Shown here: positions 25,457 through 34,861 of the stretch, in pieces
How positions within the stretch are numbered: the first letter of the stretch is position 1
How the letters are laid out: each line of letters starts with the position of its first letter
Assembly: GCF_001894885.1 (NCBI RefSeq)
Contig: NZ_BCXB01000014.1
Coordinates: 62,001 to 126,000 of the forward strand
DNA: 64,000 bases
DNA from: Rhodococcus marinonascens NBRC 14363
Lineage (GTDB): Bacteria > Actinomycetota > Actinomycetes > Mycobacteriales > Mycobacteriaceae
Reading direction: 5' to 3'
Translations under genes and position numbers: made by a program
The notes under the pieces: generated by a model
Databases searched by the model: none
Seen by the model: the letters and a program-made list of their open reading frames with translations, nothing else
What the model was told of the DNA's origin: nothing

Positions 25457-26797
25457 ATGAACGCCATCCACTACCGGTTGCCACAGAAGCGCGCCCTGCT
25501 CACCAACCTCCCCGGACCGAAGTCGGTGGCGCTGACCGCTCGCCGGAAGGCGACCGTGGCCGCGGGCGTCGGCTCCGTCGTCCCCGTGTACGCGGCGGAT
25601 GCCGACGGCGGGGTGGTCGTCGACGTCGACGGCAACTCCCTGATCGACCTCGGCTCGGGGATCGCGGTCACCAGCGTCGGCGCCTCCGATCCGGCTGTCG
25701 CCGAGGCCGTTCGGGAGCAGGTCGGGCACTTCACCCACACCTGTTTCATGGTCACCCCCTACGAGAGCTACGTTCGGGTCGCCGAGGAACTCGCCGCCCT
25801 CACTCCGGGCGACCACGAGAAGCGCACCGTCCTGTTCAACTCGGGCGCGGAGGCGGTCGAGAACGCGATCAAGGTTGCCCGCCTCGCCACCGGCAGGGAG
25901 GCCGTCGTCGCGTTCGACCACGCTTACCACGGTCGCACCAGCCTGACGATGGCCCTGACGGCCAAGTCGATGCCCTACAAGGCTCACTTCGGACCGTTCG
26001 CGCCCGAGGTCTACCGGCTCCCGATGTCGTACCCGTACCGCGACCAGGACGGACTGACCGGAGTGCAGGCCGCCGAGCGCGCCGTCAACCAGATGGAGAA
26101 GCAGATCGGGGCGGATTCCCTCGCGGCGATCATCATCGAGCCGATCCAAGGCGAGGGCGGATTCATCGTCCCCGCCGAGGGGTTCCTCCCCACGTTGGTG
26201 GCCTGGGCTCGCGCCAACGGTGTCGTATTCATCGCAGACGAAGTGCAGACGGGCTTCTCCCGCACCGGCGCCTGGTTCGCCTGTGAACACGAGGGCGTCG
26301 TCCCGGACATCATCACCATGGCCAAGGGTATGGCCGGCGGCATGCCACTCTCCGCGATCACCGGCCGCGCCGAACTTCTCGATAAGGTGCACCCCGGTGG
26401 ACTCGGTGGCACCTACGGCGGCAACCCCGTTGCCTGCGCCGCCGCTCTCGCCGCGATCGACAGCATGCGCACCTTCGATCTCCCCGGACGTGCAAGGCAC
26501 ATCGGCGAGATCGCTCTGCCCCGTCTCGATGCCCTGGCCGCCGACGTCGGAATTATCGGCGACGTCCGCGGTCGCGGTGCGATGCTCGCAATGGAGTTCG
26601 TCAAACCCGGCACGGACGAACCGGATGCGGAACTGACGAAGACCATCGCCGCACGCGCCCTCGAACAAGGTGTCGTCCTACTGACCTGCGGAACCTACGG
26701 CAATGTAATCCGGCTACTTCCTCCGTTGGTGATCGGCGACGACCTGCTCAATGACGCGCTGACCGTCATCGAGAAGATCGTCCGCTCTCTCGCCTGA
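25457..26797 (+). CDS. gabT: 4-aminobutyrate--2-oxoglutarate aminotransferase
   Basis: A 446-residue class III PLP aminotransferase that transfers the amino group of GABA to 2-oxoglutarate, giving succinate semialdehyde. Landmarks are NSGAEAVENAIKVAR, DHAYHGRT, EPIQGEGGF, the Asp in FIADEVQTGFSRTG and the PLP-binding Lys in TMAKGMAGGMPLSA. The ATG at 25457 has ggagga about 10 nt upstream. It is 26 nt ahead of gabD, forming the two-step GABA-to-succinate operon, and the PucR gene upstream is its likely regulator. Confidence 0.96.
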   Translation: MNAIHYRLPQKRALLTNLPGPKSVALTARRKATVAAGVGSVVPVYAADADGGVVVDVDGNSLIDLGSGIAVTSVGASDPAVAEAVREQVGHFTHTCFMVTPYESYVRVAEELAALTPGDHEKRTVLFNSGAEAVENAIKVARLATGREAVVAFDHAYHGRTSLTMALTAKSMPYKAHFGPFAPEVYRLPMSYPYRDQDGLTGVQAAERAVNQMEKQIGADSLAAIIIEPIQGEGGFIVPAEGFLPTLVAWARANGVVFIADEVQTGFSRTGAWFACEHEGVVPDIITMAKGMAGGMPLSAITGRAELLDKVHPGGLGGTYGGNPVACAAALAAIDSMRTFDLPGRARHIGEIALPRLDALAADVGIIGDVRGRGAMLAMEFVKPGTDEPDAELTKTIAARALEQGVVLLTCGTYGNVIRLLPPLVIGDDLLNDALTVIEKIVRSLA

Positions 26798-26823
26798 CCA
26801 CCAGTCTCCCGACAAGGACTCCC

Positions 26824-28278
26824 ATGACTGATTTCGAACGACTCCGTGAAACCCTGCCCACCGGTCTGTGGATCGACGGCGCCCAGACCGACCCGATCGA
26901 CGGCGGCACTTTCGCCGTCCACGACCCGGCGACTGGAACACTCATCGCTGACGTCGCCGACGCCGGCGGCAAGGACGCAATTCGCGCACTGGACTCGGCC
27001 GCCGCGGCCGGGGAGGAGTGGGCGGCGACCGCGCCGCGGCAGCGCTCGATCATTCTGCGCTCCGCGTGGGAGAAGGTCGTCGAGCGCACTGAGGACCTCG
27101 CACTGCTGATGACGATGGAAATGGGAAAGGCCCAGCGCGAGAGTAGGGGCGAAGTGAACTATGGAGCCGAGTTTCTCCGCTGGTTCAGCGAGGAAGCTGT
27201 CCGAATTCAGGGCCGCTACACCACGTCCCCGTCGGGTAGTGGACGAATCCTGGTCACCAAGGTGCCCGTCGGACCCGTCCTGGCCGTCACCCCCTGGAAC
27301 TTTCCCCTCGCAATGGGCACCCGCAAGATCGGTCCCGCCCTTGCTGCCGGGTGCACGATCATCGTCAAGCCCGCCGAAGACACCCCGCTCACCATGCTGC
27401 TGCTCGCCGAGATCTTCGCCGAGGCCGGCCTGCCCGCCGGTGTGCTGTCGGTGCTGCCCGCATCGAACGCACCCGCCGTCACCGAACCCCTCCTCGCGGA
27501 CCCCCGACTGCGAAAAGTGACGTTCACCGGGTCGACGCGGGTCGGCAAGATCCTTATCGAACAATCCGCGCAGCAAGTTCTGCGCACGTCGATGGAACTC
27601 GGCGGCAACGCCCCGTTCGTGGTCTTCGACGACGCCGACATCGACGCCGCGATCGAGGGTGCGATGGCCGCCAAGATGCGCAACGGTGGCGAGGCCTGCA
27701 CCGCTGCCAACCGAATCATCGTCGCCAACTCGGTGCGCGCGGAGTTCACCGTCAAACTCACGGACCGGATCGCCGCGCTCACCGTCGGACCGGGTTCCGA
27801 GGACGGCACCGACGTCGGTCCCCTCGTGAACGAGAAGCAACGCCGCAACGTCGCCGCACTCGTCGACGACGCTGTCTCCGCGGGTGCGCGGGTCCGCACC
27901 GGCGGCAAGTCCGTCGACGGTCCCGGCTACTTCTTCGAGCCCACCGTCCTCGACGAGGTACCTGTGAGTTCGCGGATAGTCCGCGAGGAGATCTTCGGAC
28001 CCGTCGCCGCGATCACCGGGTTCGACACCGAGGCGGAGGGCATTGCCGCCGCAAACGACACCGAATATGGTCTCGCCGCGTACATCTACACGCAGAACAT
28101 CGATCGCGCATTTCGCGTCGCCGACAAACTCGAAAGCGGCATGGTAGGAGTCAACCGCGGTGTGGTCTCCGATGTCGCTGCGCCGTTCGGAGGAGTCAAG
28201 CAGTCCGGACTCGGCAGTGAGGGCGGCAGCGAAGGGATCGAGGAATACCTTGAGACCAAGTACGTCGCCTTCGAGTAA
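26824..28278 (+). CDS. gabD: succinate-semialdehyde dehydrogenase
   Basis: A 484-residue NAD(P)-dependent aldehyde dehydrogenase oxidising succinate semialdehyde to succinate. The landmarks are TPWNFPLAMGTRKIGPALAA, FTGSTRVG, the catalytic Glu in MELGGNAPFVVFDDAD, the catalytic Cys in NGGEACTAANR and the C-terminal GGVKQSGLGSEGG. Ribosome-binding site aagga precedes the ATG. It is the second gene of the gabTD operon. A close paralogue lies at 50323-51786, so the window holds two copies of this activity. Confidence 0.95.
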   Translation: MTDFERLRETLPTGLWIDGAQTDPIDGGTFAVHDPATGTLIADVADAGGKDAIRALDSAAAAGEEWAATAPRQRSIILRSAWEKVVERTEDLALLMTMEMGKAQRESRGEVNYGAEFLRWFSEEAVRIQGRYTTSPSGSGRILVTKVPVGPVLAVTPWNFPLAMGTRKIGPALAAGCTIIVKPAEDTPLTMLLLAEIFAEAGLPAGVLSVLPASNAPAVTEPLLADPRLRKVTFTGSTRVGKILIEQSAQQVLRTSMELGGNAPFVVFDDADIDAAIEGAMAAKMRNGGEACTAANRIIVANSVRAEFTVKLTDRIAALTVGPGSEDGTDVGPLVNEKQRRNVAALVDDAVSAGARVRTGGKSVDGPGYFFEPTVLDEVPVSSRIVREEIFGPVAAITGFDTEAEGIAAANDTEYGLAAYIYTQNIDRAFRVADKLESGMVGVNRGVVSDVAAPFGGVKQSGLGSEGGSEGIEEYLETKYVAFE

Positions 28279-28321
28279 TTCCGACCTCGCATAATTTCGA
28301 CCCGAGACGGATCGACCGCCG

Positions 28322-30274
28322 TCATCGACGACGGCGCATGTAGTCGCTGACGACGGCGGCGCCGAGACCGCCCAGTTCCGGCGCCACCACGCGGCCGGCC
28401 ACTCGCTCGGCCATCCGGTCCATTACCCGCGCGAGGCCGGGGTCGTCACCGAGCCGAAAGAACGTGACGTGGGCGCCGAGTCGTGAGAGCGTGTCGAGCC
28501 CACGAACCGTCAACGCGAGTGTCCGCGCGCTCGGCGGGTAGTCGAAGTAGGCGAACCCGTCCGACTCCAGGTGTGCTGTCGGCTCACCATCCGTGACGAT
28601 CAGGACGACGGGCTGCGCGTTGGGGTGACGGCGCAGGTGCCTAGCCGCCAGTAACAACGCGTGGTGCAGGTTGGTGCCCTGCTCCCGGCCGTGGTCCAAT
28701 CCGGCCAGTTCCGACGGGTTCAGTACCTGCGCGTGCCGGCCGAACGAGATGAGTTGCAGTTCGTCGCTGCGAAAACGGGTGCTCACCAGATGGTTCAGCG
28801 CCAGGGCGGTGCGCTTCATCGGCACCCACCGGCCCTCCATCACCATTGAAAACGAGGTGTCGACGAGCAGCGCGACCACGGCCTGCGACCGCTGCTCGGT
28901 CTCCATCACCTCCACGTCCGAGACGGACAACCTGACCGGAACGGTTCCTCGTCCGCTCGTACCGGACGCCGCACGCAGCACGGCGTTGGTGATCGTGCGC
29001 GTGACGTCCCAGGGTTCTGTGTCACCGAAAGCCCATTCGCGGGACGCACCCGTCGGCTCTCCCATCGACCCGGCCCGGCGCGTCTCGCGTTGCCCACCAC
29101 GCGAAGACAACTGATTGGCCACGTCGCGCAGCGCCGTCTGGCCGAGTTGGCGCATCGCCTTGGGCGAGAGCCTCCACTGGCCGTCCGCTCCGCGGTCGAA
29201 GAACCCCTGATCTCGCAACGCCCTCTCGAGGTCGGCGAGCGTTCGCGCATCCGCCGCTGCCTCGTCGCCCAACTGCCTCGCCAGCGCCTCCGCGTCGATG
29301 TCGTCGAGTTGGGCACCGGCGTACTGCTGCGACAACTGGTGAGCGAGTGACTCGAGTTCCGCGATTTCCTGCAACGCCCCGACACCCTCTCCCAGGCCCA
29401 TTCCGCGCTCGCCCCGGAATCGTTTCGACCCCTGCCAGTCCTCGCCGGGCCTGGCCGCCTGCAGATGCTGGTCGAGACGGTCCAACTGACCGATGAGCGA
29501 AGGATCACCGAAGGCCTGCTGCGCCAGCGCGTCCAGTTCGTCGCGTTGCTCCGGCGAAAGCGAGTTCCGCAGGCGCTGAGCCGCCGCCGCCCGCTGGGCC
29601 AGCGAATCGAGCAACTCCTCGACGCTGCGTGGATTCTCGGGGAAGTACTCCCCGTGCTTGTTCATGAACTCGTCGAATTGTTCCTGCGTGTCCTCGCCCC
29701 GAGAATGCTTGTCCAGCAGGTCGTTGAGGTCAGCGAGCATCTCGCGGATTTTCTCGCGGTCTTCCTCGGTCGCGCCCTCGAGCGCCTGTTTCATGCCGGC
29801 GAACCGCTGATCCAGTAGTTCCCGCCCCAGCAGGTCCCGGATCTTCTCGTAGTCTTCGCGGGCATCGGAACTGCGCCAGTCGTAGTCCGCGAGTTCCTGC
29901 ACGGCCTGCGCGGTGGACGGCGATAGTTCCTCGAGGCGCATCTCCGAGAAGCGGGCATCGTCGTCGAGCGCGCGGGCCAACGTCTTGCGTTCTTCGAGGA
30001 CTGCGCGATCGAGCAGTTCGCGGACCTCTTCGAACGTACCGTTCAGGTTGTTACGCTTGAGTAGTTGGCGTCGACGCCGATTGGCCTCGGCCGCAAGTTC
30101 GTCCAGTCCCCGTAGCTCCCGGTTGCCGCGCCGGAGCATCTCCCGCAGCGCTCGCTGTGGTGAACTGCCCGCCAACACGTCGTCGCCGATCGCGGCCAGT
30201 GCTTCACGCAGATCCACCGGCGGCGCCAGCGGGTCACCGCCCTCGTACGGTCCGTACTGCGTGTTGTGGGGCAT
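28322..30274 (-). CDS. VWA-domain protein, partner of the AAA ATPase
   Basis: A 650-residue cytosolic protein. The first 400 residues are charged and helical, and the C-terminal 200 form a von Willebrand A domain with the MIDAS motif DTSFSM and the later conserved Thr-Asp in LIVTDGEPTAH. It matches mycobacterial Rv0959 in position. MoxR/ChlI-type AAA ATPases with VWA partners act as metal-dependent chaperones or insertases, but the client here is unknown. The ATG at 30274 overlaps the stop of the AAA gene (TAATG), so translation is coupled. It converges on gabD. Confidence 0.9.
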   Translation of the reverse strand: MPHNTQYGPYEGGDPLAPPVDLREALAAIGDDVLAGSSPQRALREMLRRGNRELRGLDELAAEANRRRRQLLKRNNLNGTFEEVRELLDRAVLEERKTLARALDDDARFSEMRLEELSPSTAQAVQELADYDWRSSDAREDYEKIRDLLGRELLDQRFAGMKQALEGATEEDREKIREMLADLNDLLDKHSRGEDTQEQFDEFMNKHGEYFPENPRSVEELLDSLAQRAAAAQRLRNSLSPEQRDELDALAQQAFGDPSLIGQLDRLDQHLQAARPGEDWQGSKRFRGERGMGLGEGVGALQEIAELESLAHQLSQQYAGAQLDDIDAEALARQLGDEAAADARTLADLERALRDQGFFDRGADGQWRLSPKAMRQLGQTALRDVANQLSSRGGQRETRRAGSMGEPTGASREWAFGDTEPWDVTRTITNAVLRAASGTSGRGTVPVRLSVSDVEVMETEQRSQAVVALLVDTSFSMVMEGRWVPMKRTALALNHLVSTRFRSDELQLISFGRHAQVLNPSELAGLDHGREQGTNLHHALLLAARHLRRHPNAQPVVLIVTDGEPTAHLESDGFAYFDYPPSARTLALTVRGLDTLSRLGAHVTFFRLGDDPGLARVMDRMAERVAGRVVAPELGGLGAAVVSDYMRRRR

Positions 30275-31662
30275 TACGAATAGACCGTCTGCCCGTTATT
30301 GTCCGGATTCTTCGAGATCCGCCGCGCCAGGTACAGACCCTCGAGCGCGAATTCCGCGGCCGCAGCCTTCTCCCCATCGGATTCGGCACCCAACCGCTCG
30401 GCCAGTTCGTCGAGGACGTCGAGTTCGGGAAGTTCGTTCAACAGGGCCTTCGCCGTGATCCGCTCACCGGTCACCACGGGGTCACCCTGTTCGACGGCGG
30501 CCACGAGCTCGGCCAAATCGATGCCGCCGAGTCGGGTCCGAACGGTGTCGGCGGTGGCCCGGCGCAGCAGATGCTCGAGAACCTCGATCTCGCGCCCCTC
30601 CTCGCCCGACTCGAACTCGACCTTGCCCCGCAACACGTCGACAATGGTCTCGAGATCCACCGGACGTGCCACCGGATCGACCTCACCGAGCACCGCGCCC
30701 CGGTGCACTGCCGCGGCACTGACGGTTTCGGCGCCGGCCACCGCGAATCGGGCGGACACCCCCGACCGCTGATCGACCGACGTCGACTCACGGAGCAGTC
30801 GGGTGAACCGGGCCAGGATCTCAAGGAGGTACTCGGGCACCTCGGCGGTGAGGTGCGCTTCCTGGATTATCACCGCGACCTCGTCCTCGAGGCGAGTCGG
30901 GTAGTGGGTGCGGATCTCGGCACCGAAACGGTCTTTGAGCGGAGTGATGATGCGACCACGGTTCGTGTAGTCCTCGGGGTTCGCACTGGCCACCATCAAT
31001 ACGTCCAGCGGGAGCCGGAGGCTGTACCCGCGCACCTGGATGTCGCGTTCCTCCATCACGTTGAGCAGCGACACCTGGATGCGTTCGGCGAGGTCGGGCA
31101 GTTCGTTGATTGCGACGATTCCCCGGTGGGCGCGGGGAACGAGACCGAAGTGGATGGTCTCGGGATCGCCAAGGCTCCGACCCTCCGCGACCTTCACCGG
31201 ATCGACGTCACCGACGAGGTCCGCTACCGATGTATCGGGTGTGGCGAGTTTCTCCGAGTACCGTTCACTGCGGTGCCGCCACGCGACGGGCAGGTCGGCG
31301 CCCAGTTCCTGCGCCCGGCGGATCGAGGCCGGGGTGATCGGCTCATAGGGATGCTCCCCGAGTTCGGAACCGGCGATCACCGGGGTCCACTCGTCGAGGA
31401 GCTGAGTGAGAGTGCGGAGAAGTCGGGTCTTGCCCTGACCCCGTTCACCGAGAAGTACCACGTCATGACCGGCGATGAGAGCCCGCTCCAGCTGTGGCGA
31501 CACTGTCTCTTCGAAACCGACGATGCCGGGCCACGGATCACGGCCGTCACGCAGGGCCGCGAGCAGGTTCGCACAGATCTCTTCCTTGACTGTGCGTTGA
31601 ACGTGGCCAGACTCGCGGAGTTCACCGATAGTGGAGGGCCTGGATTCCGATGACGTCACCAC
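30274..31662 (-). CDS. Mg-chelatase ChlI/MoxR-type AAA ATPase
   Basis: A 462-residue AAA+ ATPase with Walker A GERGQGKTRLLRTL near residue 75, then GIVAINELPDLAERIQ and SLLNVMEERDIQVRG typical of the ChlI/MoxR helix-2 insert group, and sensor-1 MVASANPEDYTNRGRI. Named magnesium chelatase in mycobacterial annotation (Rv0958), but no chlorophyll genes exist here; with the VWA partner it more likely remodels proteins. The start is GTG 31662. It is 106 nt downstream of a small hypothetical gene on the same strand. Confidence 0.92.
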   Translation of the reverse strand: MVTSSESRPSTIGELRESGHVQRTVKEEICANLLAALRDGRDPWPGIVGFEETVSPQLERALIAGHDVVLLGERGQGKTRLLRTLTQLLDEWTPVIAGSELGEHPYEPITPASIRRAQELGADLPVAWRHRSERYSEKLATPDTSVADLVGDVDPVKVAEGRSLGDPETIHFGLVPRAHRGIVAINELPDLAERIQVSLLNVMEERDIQVRGYSLRLPLDVLMVASANPEDYTNRGRIITPLKDRFGAEIRTHYPTRLEDEVAVIIQEAHLTAEVPEYLLEILARFTRLLRESTSVDQRSGVSARFAVAGAETVSAAAVHRGAVLGEVDPVARPVDLETIVDVLRGKVEFESGEEGREIEVLEHLLRRATADTVRTRLGGIDLAELVAAVEQGDPVVTGERITAKALLNELPELDVLDELAERLGAESDGEKAAAAEFALEGLYLARRISKNPDNNGQTVYS

Positions 31663-31768
31663 ACCAAGCTACCGGGGGTGCGAGCGAAAGGAGCGCAGCT
31701 GTTCAGTGTCGACCGCCCGAGTCGGTCCTCACGGCGGAGAGGGAATAGTTCACGGACCATACGGTCGC

Positions 31769-32083
31769 TCAGGCGGCGGACACATCTTGCGACGATGATC
31801 CATCCAACTCGCACCACACGGCGTCGCAATACTGCCGCGTAGCCTGATCAGACTCCACCAGAAGGGAATCCAGCAGCAGTCGCGGATTCGCCCGCCATGA
31901 GCACACCATGTCCGCAACCACGCGGTTGGACAGCATTCCCGAACCGGAAAGTACTGTCACCCACTCGTCGTGCGCTCCGCGATGAATCCGCTCGACGGCT
32001 TCGCGCTCACATCCGCCGTCGATGAAGTCGGGGGAGAACATGGCGGCGGCGAAGTCACCGAAGGTCAGTTGTATGACGTTCAT
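31769..32083 (-). CDS. hypothetical protein, 104 residues
   Basis: No family was recognised. It starts MNVIQLTFGDFAAAMFSPDF, with three Cys (DGGCEREAVE, ADMVCSWRANP, YCDAVWCEL region) and an acidic character. The ATG at 32083 has ggaagg upstream, and codon use is good in third positions. It is on the strand of the AAA/VWA pair and may share its transcript. It is probably cytosolic, as there is no signal or membrane helix. Confidence 0.6.
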   Translation of the reverse strand: MNVIQLTFGDFAAAMFSPDFIDGGCEREAVERIHRGAHDEWVTVLSGSGMLSNRVVADMVCSWRANPRLLLDSLLVESDQATRQYCDAVWCELDGSSSQDVSAA

Positions 32084-32235
32084 GGTGCGGCACCTTCCTG
32101 GAGTCGAGGCTCGTCCTGGATGTAATCAGTTGGGACAACCGATGATGTAGACGCTAATCTCCGGATTTGTGAGTTCTGTGATGCTTCTCTGAGATCCCAT
32201 TCTCAATGGATTTCGTGAACTGGTAGACAGGCCCC

Positions 32236-33201
32236 ATGCCCGATATCGAGATCACCTTCGACAGCGGCGCCGTCACCTACTACGGCAGCCTGCGCACACC
32301 CGATCACGCCAACACATCGGCCCCCGCAGCACTGCTGCTTGCAGGCAGCGGACCCACCGATCGCAACGGCGACAGCGCGCTGCTCCCCGGTGACATCGGA
32401 ACCCTCCGGTTCCTCGCCGACGTGCTCGAACAGCACGGCATCCCGAGCCTGCGCTACGACAAGATCGGCAGCGGCGAGACCGCCCTGGGCCCGTACGAGG
32501 TCGAGGAGGTCGGCGGCCTCGGCTTCACCACGTTCGTGGACGCCGCATCCGCGGGCTTGGACTTCCTGGCCGCCCAACCCGGCGTCGACCCGTCCAAACT
32601 CGTCGTGATCGGTCACAGCGACGGCGCCCTCGTCGCGCTCGCCCTTGCCACCGCCGACCAGTCGTCACGCGTGCATGCCGTGGGACTCCTCGAACCACTG
32701 AGCGTCCGACTTCTCGACCTGCTCACTACCCAGATCCACGGCCAACTCGACACCGTCGTCGGCACGGGGCAGTTGCCGGTGGAATTGGCCGACGAACTCC
32801 GACTCGCACTCGCGGACACAGTCGAATCGCTCCGCACGTCCGGGACAATTCCGGACGACTTGCCGGAACCCCTGCAGAACGCCGGCCTGGTCCACGCGAA
32901 CGCGAAGGCCCTCGCTGAGGAGGACGCGCTCGATCCGCGCGCTCTGGCCGATCGGCTTCCGGCGGGCTTCCCCGTCCTCACGAGTTGCTCCGCCAAGGAC
33001 ATCCAGGTGCAACTCGCGGATGTCGCCCGCCTGAACGACGCGCTCACGCACACCGCATTGACACCCGTACTGATGACGAACGCCAATCACGTCCTCAAGG
33101 ACGTGGGAGACCGGCTGTCCACAGGACCGGACTACGTTGAACCCCTACCCTATTCGGCAGAGTTCACCGAGCCGTTCAGCAGGTGGATCGCCGCGCTGTA
33201 G
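32236..33201 (+). CDS. alpha/beta hydrolase
   Basis: A 321-residue alpha/beta-hydrolase fold protein. The nucleophile elbow is VIGHSDGALVAL with Ser near residue 125, the oxyanion region is LLLAGSGPTDRNGDS near residue 35, and the likely catalytic His is in TNANHVLKDVGD near the C-terminus. This resembles the bacterial YfhR/EstA-like prolyl-oligopeptidase-type esterases. The natural substrate is unknown. There is no signal peptide, so it is cytosolic. It is monocistronic, divergent from the small gene at 32083. Confidence 0.88.
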   Translation: MPDIEITFDSGAVTYYGSLRTPDHANTSAPAALLLAGSGPTDRNGDSALLPGDIGTLRFLADVLEQHGIPSLRYDKIGSGETALGPYEVEEVGGLGFTTFVDAASAGLDFLAAQPGVDPSKLVVIGHSDGALVALALATADQSSRVHAVGLLEPLSVRLLDLLTTQIHGQLDTVVGTGQLPVELADELRLALADTVESLRTSGTIPDDLPEPLQNAGLVHANAKALAEEDALDPRALADRLPAGFPVLTSCSAKDIQVQLADVARLNDALTHTALTPVLMTNANHVLKDVGDRLSTGPDYVEPLPYSAEFTEPFSRWIAAL

Positions 33202-33293
33202 CGGTCAACGCGGCCTGCTCCGCCGGTAGAGAGACGGAACGAGTGCGCAGTTCTGCAGCCAAACGTCGAGTGGACATCCGCACTTCTGCGGAT

Positions 33294-34177
33294 TCAGACG
33301 GGCGCTCCGGCCTGCCGTAGCCGCTCGCGAGCTCGCGCGACGACGATGTGAGGCCTCATGCGCAACTGCTCCGCATTGACCCGCACCACCACCCATCCGA
33401 GGTCGGCGAGCCGTTCCAGTCGCTCGATATCCCAGGTGCGCTGACGTTCGTCCGACCAGTGCTGTCGACCGTCGTATTCGACGAGCACCTTCCACCTCTC
33501 CCAACCCATGTCCGCGCGCGGGCGAAGACCCGGCCCGACCCGTCGGCAATCGGGTTCTGGGTGGTCGGTGTCGGTAGACCTGCGCGGATCAACAGGAGCC
33601 GAGTCCGCGTCTCGGGAGGCGACTCGGAGCCTGGATCGACGAGGCCGGTGACCTTGCGTACTCGAACGAGTCCGCGTTCGCCCGCGTTCCGGCCGGCCAC
33701 CGCCGATATATCTGCAGGACTCGGTCCGCCGTCGTGACAGAGAGCGTCGAGCACCTCGACGGCGCGGTCGCCGGCCAGCCATCGGCCGAGGTCGAACCCG
33801 GTACGGGCCGGAGTCGTGACGAGCATCCCGTCCACCCGGCACACCTCCTCCGGCAACAGTGTGTCCGCGCGCACCACGATGCCGTCGACGGATCGCCTAC
33901 TACCTTTTCGGATCAGCGTGGCCCCCTCTCCCCTGCCGATCCAGCGGGTTCCGTGCACGGCGGCCGCCGAGTACCCCGCAAGCACAGCACCACCACCCGC
34001 CTACGACCACGTGGCGCGTGCGCGCGAGAGCGCTGTGACCTCGAGGCTCCGATGCACGTATACGTCTCGACGCAGGCGCCGGAAAGTACTCAGCCCGTGA
34101 CGCGTGAGCCGCCCGTCTCGCAGCGCTTCCGATCCACCGAAGGGCTGTTCGAATTCCCCATCCTCGAACCCTGACAG
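33294..34177 (-). pseudogene. decayed AbiEi-like/DUF559 protein gene
   Basis: Three reading-frame pieces reconstruct one protein. The N-terminal piece (EFEQPFGGSEALRDGRLTRH to RARATWS) ends at an amber TAG at 34001-34003, where homologues would read Trp. The same frame continues GGGAVLAGYSAAAVHGTRW through RVFARA. There a 2-nt excess in a CG run near 33511-33517 shifts the frame, and the C-terminal piece DMGWERWKVLVEYDGRQHW to ARERLRQAGAPV (the DUF559 part, VSR-nuclease-like) ends at 33294. The original start codon is also not visible. Intact relatives are common in Rhodococcus and Mycobacterium with unknown function. Confidence 0.75.
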
Positions 34178-34382
34178 TCAGGAGCCAGACCGCAACCAAG
34201 AATTCGGGGCCTGTGGATAGTCCGACCCGTCGTCCACAGCATCACGACTGCGCACATCTGCACACAAATGCCGAGCATAATCCTGCATTTCTGCGCATTC
34301 GGAGGACAATAGGGATGCGAACCTTCAACCGGTGGGGTACGGTCATCTACCAAACCAGCAACGACACCCGAAAGGTACGGCC

Positions 34383-34481
34383 ATGACGCAGCTTCACGCG
34401 CGCTTCCGGTTCGTACCCGCATGGCGTCGCTGCTCCGCTGACACGCACATCACCGAGCCTGGCGCACCCCGAGAATGTTGA
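34383..34481 (+). CDS. possible 32-residue leader peptide
   Basis: ATG 34383 to TGA 34479-34481, with gaaagg about 9 nt upstream. The peptide has an aromatic/basic stretch HARFRFVPAWRRC and ends PREC. It precedes a terminator-like hairpin and then the small gene at 34565, the arrangement expected for attenuation. No single amino acid dominates, so the sensed signal is unclear. No protein domain is present. Confidence 0.4.
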   Translation: MTQLHARFRFVPAWRRCSADTHITEPGAPREC

Positions 34482-34502
34482 GACTTCTACCAAATCGTTC
34501 TC

Positions 34503-34539
34503 GGGCACCCAGGGCAAACCCCTCGGGTGCCTTTCTTTT
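34503..34539 (+). terminator. intrinsic terminator / attenuator ahead of small gene
   Basis: Stem ggcaccc (34504-34510) pairs with gggtgcc (34525-34531), followed by tttctttt. It lies 21 nt after the leader peptide stop and 26 nt before the next gene start, so it would control read-through into that gene. Confidence 0.7.
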
Positions 34540-34564
34540 ACCTAGTCCACTTCAGGAGCACCAC

Positions 34565-34795
34565 ATGAAACTTCGAATCAACCAGCTATCCACCGCACCC
34601 CCGTATATCGACTTGCCCAACGATCTCACCGGTCACGCCGTGACACTCGACCTCTCGCACTGCGACGACGACCACAAGGCTGCGCTCGGCGAACTGATCA
34701 ACGAGATACGCGGTCGCGGTGCCGCCCGGATCGTGATTGCCGACTCGCCGCGCGAGCCAGAGGGCCGGTCGGGGCGCAGGGCAGCGGCAGCCTGA
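34565..34795 (+). CDS. small hypothetical protein, 76 residues
   Basis: Starts at ATG 34565 with aggag 7 nt upstream. The protein reads LDLSHCDDDHKAALGELINE in its middle, weakly like a STAS or small alpha/beta fold, and ends in a basic Ala/Arg tail. No family was recognised. Its distinctive feature is the leader peptide and terminator just upstream. It converges on purH. Confidence 0.6.
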   Translation: MKLRINQLSTAPPYIDLPNDLTGHAVTLDLSHCDDDHKAALGELINEIRGRGAARIVIADSPREPEGRSGRRAAAA

Positions 34796-34861
34796 CGGCG
34801 CAGAACGAGCCCCGGAAGTTGCCGGGACCGTTCGCCGCGCCAAACTTTCCAGCTGGCCTTT

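Noticed and set aside
25060-26286. A 400-codon frame overlapping gabT
   Set aside because: Its sequence is an Arg/Gly/Pro-rich shadow of gabT in another frame.
30274-31662. Magnesium chelatase for chlorophyll synthesis
   Set aside because: Only the AAA subunit type and a VWA partner are present; no other tetrapyrrole-chelatase gene is nearby, so the name would mislead.
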